Shown here: positions 61,001 through 64,000 of the stretch, piece by piece
Layout of the letters: each line of letters opens with the position of its first letter
Numbering within the stretch: position 1 is the stretch's first letter
Assembly: GCA_035610835.1 (NCBI GenBank)
Contig: CM069448.1
Coordinates: 10,553,717 to 10,617,716, forward strand
Reading direction: 5' to 3'
Origin: Ophiura sarsii
Taxonomy: Eukaryota > Echinodermata > Ophiuroidea > Amphilepidida > Ophiuridae
DNA: 64,000 nucleotides
Position numbers and translations under genes: made by a program
The notes under the pieces: model-generated
Seen by the model: only the letters and a program-made list of their open reading frames with translations
Database searches by the model: none
What the model was told of the DNA's origin: nothing

Positions 61001-63857
61001 TAGCTTAAAGGCATATTATGTGATCTTTTCCAGAGAGTGCCCTCTATTCATTATTTTTTTTAGAAAGTAGATTTTCTTGCAGATTTACATTTCTGATCAT
61101 AAATCGTACATACATTCCAAGTTACAGAGCGATACGATTCCTAATTACCTCAAAATCATGGTTTTAGAGTGAATTTAGAGTGAAAATATAAACTGTCGTG
61201 TTATCCCGACACTTTATTTTCACTCTATAAAACCATGATTTTGAAGTAATTAAGAATCGTATCGCCCTGTAACTTGGAATGTATGTACGATTTATGATCA
61301 GAAATGAAAATCTGCAAGAAAATCTACTTTTTTTTCCTTCTTTTTCCGTTGACGGCGTTCCCTGGAAAGATCACATAATATACCTTTAAAGCCAAAAATA
61401 CTGAAACTATCAATGAAATAGAAAACTGGGATAATCAAATAATATGGAATAATAAATGTATTACGAGCATTGCAAATCTTCAAAAGTGTGTCGCATTTCG
61501 AGATCCTACGCCAGTTAAATCGAACGCTACACTTGGTTTTATGCACTCTGCAGGTTATTGCGGGGATGAGTTCTACTCCCAGACCCTCGAGGAGTGCGGG
61601 ACGATACGGGTACCTGTTATACGCAGGTATAGAATGATCGGTGTCACGTAAGAGAAATTGCATGGGGATAACTCATGCCTACTTTTAATAAAGTTCAATG
61701 ATGTTGGTGTCCGGCTGAGTTACTGAACTTTATTTTTCTAAGACTTGTACACTACATTTTATCCCTGGGACTTAAGATGGGTGCCCATCCTAGTCTGAGA
61801 TATAAGCTCAATTAGGGGGTGGGACTTAAATCGAGTATGGGACTATAATACACGCGTCAGTGCGGTAGTATGAAAATATTGAAAACATGTATTATGAAAA
61901 TATTGAAAACATGTAATATGTGAAAATATTGAAAATCATGAAACTTATGAAGATGTATGTATGAAAAAAATAATTATGTATGTTAAGAGATAATGAACAC
62001 CAAAGATAAAAAAGAAGAAGAAAATGATGACACATTTAAAATCCATTTAATACCTTTGTTATATCATGTAGCACCCATATGACACACATGTGATACCATG
62101 TGATACATGTGATACATGTGGTACCAATGTGACATTCATGAGTCACCCATACAGTATGTTGTCTAAATGTGATGTTTCAATTGAAATGATCACTCAGATT
62201 GATCATTAGTTGAATATATGATTTGTTATGAAATGAAAATAGAAAAGATTTGTAACAATTTATAATACATAATTAATTCATCAGGTCTGGATATAATCCG
62301 CAACAGCAGGGTTACAAAAAGGATTAAGAGCTCAAAAGGTTCTACCATTAACCGCAGGACAGGATCATGGCGAGGTGGCACCGTAGAACATCACTATCTA
62401 GGTCATAAGTTTCTAGCCCGTAGCATACGTGTACCTGTCAAATGCTTCTTCTGCAATGAGTACTGTAATGCGTAAGTACCATAATGCTTTGTGGTTGAAA
62501 GTTACTGTAAACATGGACATTTTCGTGCTACATTAATTTTCGCGCTCCAAGCAGCTACTGCAAAAATAAAAACATATGAACATATTTATTTTGTGTTTAA
62601 GTCTATGTAATTAATTTTCAAATCACAAATTTAAAAACAATTGTTGGAAATCGGCAAAAAGCGAACATATCGTGCGATAAGGCGACGGAATTTTTTTCTT
62701 GTTTTACTGGCAGAACTCCCTAGGTTACACTAATGGCGAATTGATTTAGCCAGAGGGGGGCGAGGGGGCTAATTTCCCCCCAATATTGACTGTCGTGTCG
62801 GTTGAGATTGGCACTGTCGGTTAATTAGACAAGAGGAATCATGGAATTATGATGGTCAAAAGTGCACAGACCTAATTGTTTTGCGCGCTACTTGCGCATG
62901 TGTACCCCAAATGGATTTTCTTTGGGTAGAAACTTGTTTAAAGCAGAAATGTACCTCAATCATAGCAAAAATAAGTGTAAAGTCGAAAGTTTTCGTGCGC
63001 TATGCGTGCATTTCTTTCATCAAAACAAACTTGTGATTGCGTATTAAAATCCCTGGTTAAAATGGCGAAGAGAAGCGGGTATCCGGATGTGTTTTGGAAT
63101 GTTTGACATTCACTGCGGCCCGTGAATGGATCTCAAAATCACAATGCGGCCCGCGTGGTAGAAAAGGTTGCACATGCTTGTTCTAAACCATAGGGCCTAC
63201 ATGTCATGAACCTGGAAAATGTCAGGCTTGGGCAATAAACCTTTTGATAAAATTACAACTAATGCCATACCTCTTCGCATTTTCCAGTGACGTAGCTAGG
63301 TTTTTCATATTGGGGGTGAAAAGTCAAAGTGAACCGACAAGGACCAGAAATCAACTTTTGAAAATTGCCCCCAAGTCAGAAACTTGGGGAGAGAGAGAGA
63401 GAGAGAGAGGGGAGGGAGAGAGAGAGAGAGGGAGAGAGAGAGGGGGTTGTGTGACATGGTGTCTCCCAAAATTAATCGACAGAGACAATCTCAACCGACA
63501 ATATCAATCTCGACCGACACAACTCATATATTTGGGGAGGGGCGATTTCCCCCTCGTCCCCTCCCCTCTGGCAACACCACTGATAATTTCATTTTTGTGC
63601 TACAATAGCACTCCCTCACATTCACTCATCAACATAAGGGCGCGTGCATTGATTTATCTAATTTTTCTTGAAACACCACAAACGCATTTCTTGACCTATA
63701 ACCAAATGCTGATCGGTTTACACTATTTTGTTTCAGATTCAGTTCCCAGAAAGTATGCGAATACCAGTGTTCAAATTGCCATCTCGTAGTGCACAAAGGA
63801 TGCCATGATAAGATACTCAACAAATGCCGTATGTCAGAATATACTGTGTGCCTTGAG
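43090..63857 (+). CDS. TKL kinase / YAxI-repeat / SH3 / C1 gene (span, 6 exons, 3' open)
   Basis: Exons: 43090 (or start codon 43119)-44010, 47929-48429, 52377-52497, 53812-54098, 62285-62471, 63743-63857. Donor/acceptor phases match at every step (1,1,2,1,2), and the last donor (phase 0, GTAAGG) points beyond the window. Domain order: TKL kinase; four 36-residue repeats each starting with a YAxI/V motif; SH3; a basic and Ser-rich linker; PKC-type C1. Inference: a membrane- or diacylglycerol-responsive signalling kinase with tyrosine motifs and an SH3 adaptor surface. I do not recognise this combination as a named family. Alternative: two adjacent genes, a kinase gene ending after the repeats and an SH3-C1 gene. 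Phase continuity favours one gene but does not prove it. Confidence 0.7.
44100..44243. mobile_element. Short TIR element with TTATTACACCTCA ends
   Basis: TTATTACACCTCA at about 44103 and TGAGGTGTAATAA at about 44233 are exact inverted ends. It directly abuts the foldback at 44247. Confidence 0.65.
44247..44414. mobile_element. Strong foldback element with perfect inner stem
   Basis: AAATACTACATGG .. CCATGTAGTATTT outer ends; the inner stem CTGGCTACGGGCCTATCACC is perfectly complementary to its partner and is capped by a small CCC-TTC-GGG hairpin. About 75-bp arms. GC-rich inside AT-rich DNA. Confidence 0.85.
44430..45585 (+). repeat. 26-bp satellite with a self-complementary unit
   Basis: About 45 units near CTATGAGCTATCTACCTAAGATAGCA. 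Each unit holds GCTATCT-ACCTA-AGATAGC, a 7-bp stem with a 5-base loop. A higher-order repeat of about 280 bp is visible (the block near 44780 recurs near 45060). Stray units occur at 45990-46070 and 46475-46515. Lies in the intron after the kinase exon. Confidence 0.92.
46085..46469. mobile_element. TTAA-flanked foldback MITE, copy 2
   Basis: Complete copy, TTAA on both sides. Arms are about 165 bp with a GTGTTAACCCGAC-type centre. Lies in the kinase-repeat intron. Confidence 0.82.
46564..46774. mobile_element. GTACTGTCG-type TA MITE, copy 2
   Basis: GTACAGTCGCAGCAAAAGTA to TTTTGCCATGACAGTAC. Confidence 0.75.
47070..47200 (-). repeat. tRNA-derived SINE with adjacent poly-C
   Basis: B box GGTTCAAACCC (47099-47109) on the minus strand. 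Same family as 12380-12545 (shared GGCTGGGTCCATTATTTC tail). A C run of about 23 at 47076-47098 abuts it. Confidence 0.7.
47205..47928 (+). other. Intron between kinase and repeat exons, 3' part
   Basis: No recognised feature. Confidence 0.6.
47929..48429 (+). CDS. Repeat exon: four 36-residue YAxI/V units
   Basis: Acceptor TACATAACAG, donor GTAAGC, phase 1 at both ends (501 nt, a symmetric exon). Three 108-bp units (47946-48053, 48054-48161, 48162-48269) and a diverged 105-bp fourth (48270-48374) encode L-Y-A-T/K-V/I, then x-ETTQ-x-D/E, SDDKLQQGI and KAAEQGNPLQ. A fifth remnant (SYSDHLKMSEDP) follows. Each unit carries one Tyr in a YxxI/V context, and the first (SLYATV) fits the ITIM-like consensus. 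This suggests Tyr-phosphorylation docking sites; that is inference. Units 2 and 3 are nearly identical in DNA, so recent unit duplication is likely. No known domain is recognised. Confidence 0.8.
48471..48725. mobile_element. GTACTGTCG-type TA MITE, copy 3
   Basis: GTACTGTCGCGGCAAAAAAG to TTTTGCCACGACAGTAC. Begins about 40 bp after the repeat exon. Confidence 0.78.
49084..49316 (-). repeat. tRNA-derived SINE, tandem copy 1
   Basis: On the minus strand: A box TAGCTCAGTTGATA (49151-49164) and B box GGATCGAATCC (49110-49120). The T arm pairs well (CCGGG with CCCGG), while the anticodon and acceptor stems do not. The tRNA-like head is embedded in about 230 bp of unit-specific DNA. Confidence 0.8.
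49397..49618 (-). repeat. tRNA-derived SINE, tandem copy 2
   Basis: Second copy about 316 bp downstream, nearly identical through the tRNA-like part (A box 49467-49480, B box 49426-49436). It is followed immediately by a TTAA MITE. Confidence 0.8.
49619..49964. mobile_element. TTAA foldback MITE, copy 3, right end lost
   Basis: Starts with TTAA + AGGTATATTATGTGATC. The right arm stops at ATGAACAGAG, before the expected GATCACATAATA end. Confidence 0.75.
49965..51350 (+). other. Intron DNA with a 21-bp hairpin
   Basis: The inverted arms GCATAATTGAAATGGTACAA (starting 50324) and their complement (50363-50383) surround GAGCACCGGTGC. Otherwise no feature. Confidence 0.6.
51300..51480 (-). repeat. 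Diverged tRNA-like SINE
   Basis: Resembles 47070-47200 and 12380-12545 in the leader (AAATGGACAAATAA, GCCGCAACCCTACC) and in the ATATAGGCTCGGTTGATTAC tail. The box elements are poor. Confidence 0.55.
51591..52328. mobile_element. TTAA-type GGGGCATTGAGAG MITE, copy 2 with nested insert
   Basis: Ends match 39386-39720; flanks are TTAA and TTAT. The copy is split by about 355 bp at about 51884-52240. It ends about 50 bp before the SH3 exon. Confidence 0.8.
51884..52240. mobile_element. Nested TIR element
   Basis: Ends TATAGATGGTGTGACCG and CGGTCACCTCATCTATA are inverted. The site is uninterrupted in the copy at 39386-39720 (TTAGGCATATACTAACTACC), so insertion probably duplicated TA. Internal direct phrases GTGCGTACGCACC/GCGTGCGCACC and GTAGTCATGG are repeated. 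Confidence 0.75.
52377..52497 (+). CDS. SH3 domain, exon 1
   Basis: 121 nt, acceptor TTTCTTTCTCAAG phase 1, donor GTAAGG phase 2. It encodes GKLYVAIKDYQPRVAHEIEI, then KRGETVELTEIDFEDGTWHV. This is the first half of an SH3 domain: the ALYDY-like motif (AIKDY), the acidic RT loop and the conserved Trp of TW are all visible. It completes in frame with the next exon. Confidence 0.88.
52685..52980. mobile_element. Mutator-like MITE, 296 bp, 9-bp target duplication
   Basis: CAAAGAAGATTTTAA..CACAATGCATTG ends are inverted. Flanking GTTGACACT and GTTGACGCT form a 9-bp duplication. The left arm has the empty site (ATAGTTGACACTGTCC on minus near 6165). Confidence 0.82.
53812..54098 (+). CDS. SH3 domain exon 2 plus basic/Ser-rich linker
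   Basis: 287 nt, acceptor GGTAATTTCAG phase 2, donor GTGAGG phase 1. It begins R-VTLGTSHDKYTYSKRVG and the SH3 hallmark GWVPANCFTDY (normally GWxPxNY; Cys-Phe replaces Tyr-Val). Then follows RRKSRSLIDVRPSV, an Ala/Gly/Pro stretch and RFSRTVSDLSDQFGRVEIMT. RRKSRS and RFSRTVS look like basophilic kinase sites (inference). A second, almost identical copy sits on the minus strand at 5517-5803. The open frame beyond the donor runs into a stop at 54115, so use of the donor at 54099 decides the product. Confidence 0.85.
54099..56999 (+). other. Intron of SH3/C1 gene, right-arm DNA
   Basis: Follows the left arm in inverted order. Contains poly-C/poly-A (54414-54465), a 30-base stub of the TTAA MITE (55355-55385) and about 600 bp absent from the left arm (about 55005-55640). 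Confidence 0.65.
57239..57480 (+). mobile_element. Single end of a CAGGGTGTCCC TA element
   Basis: TA + CAGGGTGTCCCTAACAAAAT as at 38741. No matching right end is found downstream. Confidence 0.55.
58015..58105. repeat. Poly-G/poly-C tracts with TACGCCACTG end
   Basis: G run at 58031-58041 and C run of about 33 at 58051-58083, then CTCTGGTTACGCCACTGC. Related to the ends of 63286-63585. Assembly length here is uncertain. Confidence 0.7.
58106..59138 (+). pseudogene. Non-LTR retrotransposon (L1/Tx1-like) reverse transcriptase fragment 1
   Basis: Pieces in several frames: GELSSSLKRGIITLLHKGK then NWGPITLLNIDYKIAAKALA (RT motifs before the catalytic core), IDFKKAF..TIKRDF, FNFGEKITNWIQ, KITQFMNDTTLFVRDEES (where FxDD is expected), INKLKSDAVWIGACRES and INWKCVPNNNVKILGV. 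Frameshifts and stops show it is dead. The part 58495-59138 is duplicated at 60129-60773. Confidence 0.82.
59139..60128 (+). other. Spacer between the two LINE copies
   Basis: Contains a short direct repeat (TGTCTACAGAGATTCCCAGG at about 59361 and 59408), two copies of TTCTTATATAAATTGTAAAT and a TTTC-rich run at 59838-59870. No gene. Confidence 0.6.
60129..61500 (+). pseudogene. LINE fragment 2, interrupted by a TTAA MITE
   Basis: 60129-60773 repeats 58495-59138. It continues with EYEKGGLKILNL and LADPEISMWKNIP, the thumb/C-terminal part of L1-like ORF2. After the MITE (61005-61389) comes WDNQIIWNNKCITSIANLQK. Many stops. Confidence 0.78.
61005..61389. mobile_element. TTAA-flanked foldback MITE, copy 4
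   Basis: Complete copy inserted in the LINE fragment, TTAA both sides, centre GTGTTATCCCGAC. Confidence 0.82.
61860..62170 (+). repeat. Short tandem words (ATGAAAATATTGAAAAC; GTGATACATGTG)
   Basis: Three near-copies of TATGAAAATATTGAAAAC-AT at 61868-61940. From about 62035 to 62170 the TATCATGT/GTGATACATGT minisatellite corresponds to 1915-2080 in the left arm. Confidence 0.65.
62285..62471 (+). CDS. C1 domain, exon 1
   Basis: 187 nt, acceptor AATTCATCAG phase 1, donor GTAAGT phase 2. It encodes a basic linker (LDIIRNSRVTKRIKSS) and then HHYLGHKFLARSIRVPVK and CFFCNEYCNA: the first His, 12 residues, and the first Cys-x2-Cys of a phorbol-ester/DAG-type C1 zinc finger. It joins to the exon at 63743. 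A minus-strand copy is at 1580-1763. Confidence 0.87.
63286..63585. mobile_element. TIR repeat with CAGTGACGTAGCTAGG ends and GA microsatellite
   Basis: CAGTGACGTAGCTAGG at the left and CCTCTGGCAACACCACTG at the right are inverted relatives. A GA/GGGAGA run is at 63389-63444. It lies in the C1 intron, and the long plus-strand frame here is an artefact of it. Confidence 0.65.
63743..63857 (+). CDS. C1 domain, exon 2
   Basis: 115 nt, phase 2 in and phase 0 out (donor GTAAGG). It encodes SQKVCEYQCSNCHLVVHKGC and then HDKILNKC: Cys-x2-Cys-x4-His-x2-Cys-x7-Cys, completing C1. With the acceptor AG at 63741-63742 the spacing between the two Cys pairs is 14, as in PKC C1; with the AG six bases upstream (63735-63736) it would be 16. 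The downstream part of the gene lies outside the window. Confidence 0.85.
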
Positions 63858-64000
63858 GTAAGGTAACATATGCTTGCTTATGGCTTTTATGTCACTAGTA
63901 TCTGTCTTGTCTGTCCAATGCCTGCTGGTGTAGATCTGCCCATGCAATCGCTAGGCACAGTGATCGTCGCCTGAAGCGCTTGCTTGCATTAGGTCACTCC

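Larger units (their letters stand above)
52630..63280 (+). repeat. Right arm of inverted segmental duplication
   Basis: Counterpart of 1340-6225. It is longer mainly because of about 5 kb of extra DNA at roughly 57000-62030 (TIR fragment, poly-C, duplicated LINE, foldback MITE) placed within a degenerate TATCACAT/GTGACAT-type minisatellite that is continuous in the left arm near 1915-2195. It also has a Mutator-like MITE at 52685-52980. Confidence 0.88.

Noticed and set aside
63244..63789. 181-codon frame with an Arg/Glu-rich stretch
   Set aside because: It translates a GA microsatellite inside a TIR repeat and overlaps the real C1 exon in another frame.

Overview
The window is nuclear DNA of an animal. 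It is AT-rich, has long introns with GT/AG borders, carries one 100-N assembly gap, and is dense in short DNA transposons. The gene content (a TTC28-type TPR/CHAT gene; a TKL kinase, SH3 and C1 gene) together with tRNA-derived SINEs and many poly-C/poly-G tracts suggests an invertebrate deuterostome, perhaps an echinoderm, hemichordate or amphioxus. That placement is inference; the sequence alone does not name a species.

There are two substantial genes. (1) On the minus strand, a TTC28 orthologue runs from 32846 down to 12757. Eight exons were placed by hand, all with matching splice phases, giving about 1,401 residues: a TPR-like N-terminal part, about 21 TPR units of 40 residues mostly in one 2.8-kb exon, and the first part of a CHAT domain. 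The first exon(s) and the end of the CHAT domain were not found. (2) On the plus strand, a chain of phase-matched exons from 43090 to 63857 encodes a TKL-type protein kinase domain, a four-unit 36-residue repeat with a conserved Tyr-Ala-x-Ile motif, an SH3 domain split over two exons, a basic linker, and a PKC-type C1 zinc domain. I do not recognise this architecture as a named family; it is the best candidate here for something undescribed. That all these exons form one gene rests on phase continuity and order, not on a transcript.

The window is framed by an inverted segmental duplication. About 1340-6225 (left) is a reverse-complement copy of about 52630-63280 (right). The left arm carries minus-strand copies of two exons of the kinase/SH3/C1 gene (second half of SH3 plus linker; first half of C1), still open and with intact splice sites. 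The first SH3 exon, the repeat exon and the kinase exon are missing from it. Each arm later gained its own insertions.

Region by region: 1-6225, left arm with a TA-flanked inverted-repeat element; 6656-11784, an LTR retrotransposon with no pol-like reading frame; 12.4-32.9 kb, TTC28 with introns full of MITEs, a decayed mariner, a frameshifted copy of one exon and a tandem array of copies of another exon's end; 33-43 kb, intergenic or TTC28 first-intron DNA with tRNA-like fragments, a 1.7-kb TA-flanked element and the gap; 43-64 kb, the kinase/SH3/C1 gene, whose introns hold a 26-bp hairpin-forming satellite, foldback elements, two tandem SINEs, nested MITEs and a duplicated, decayed LINE.
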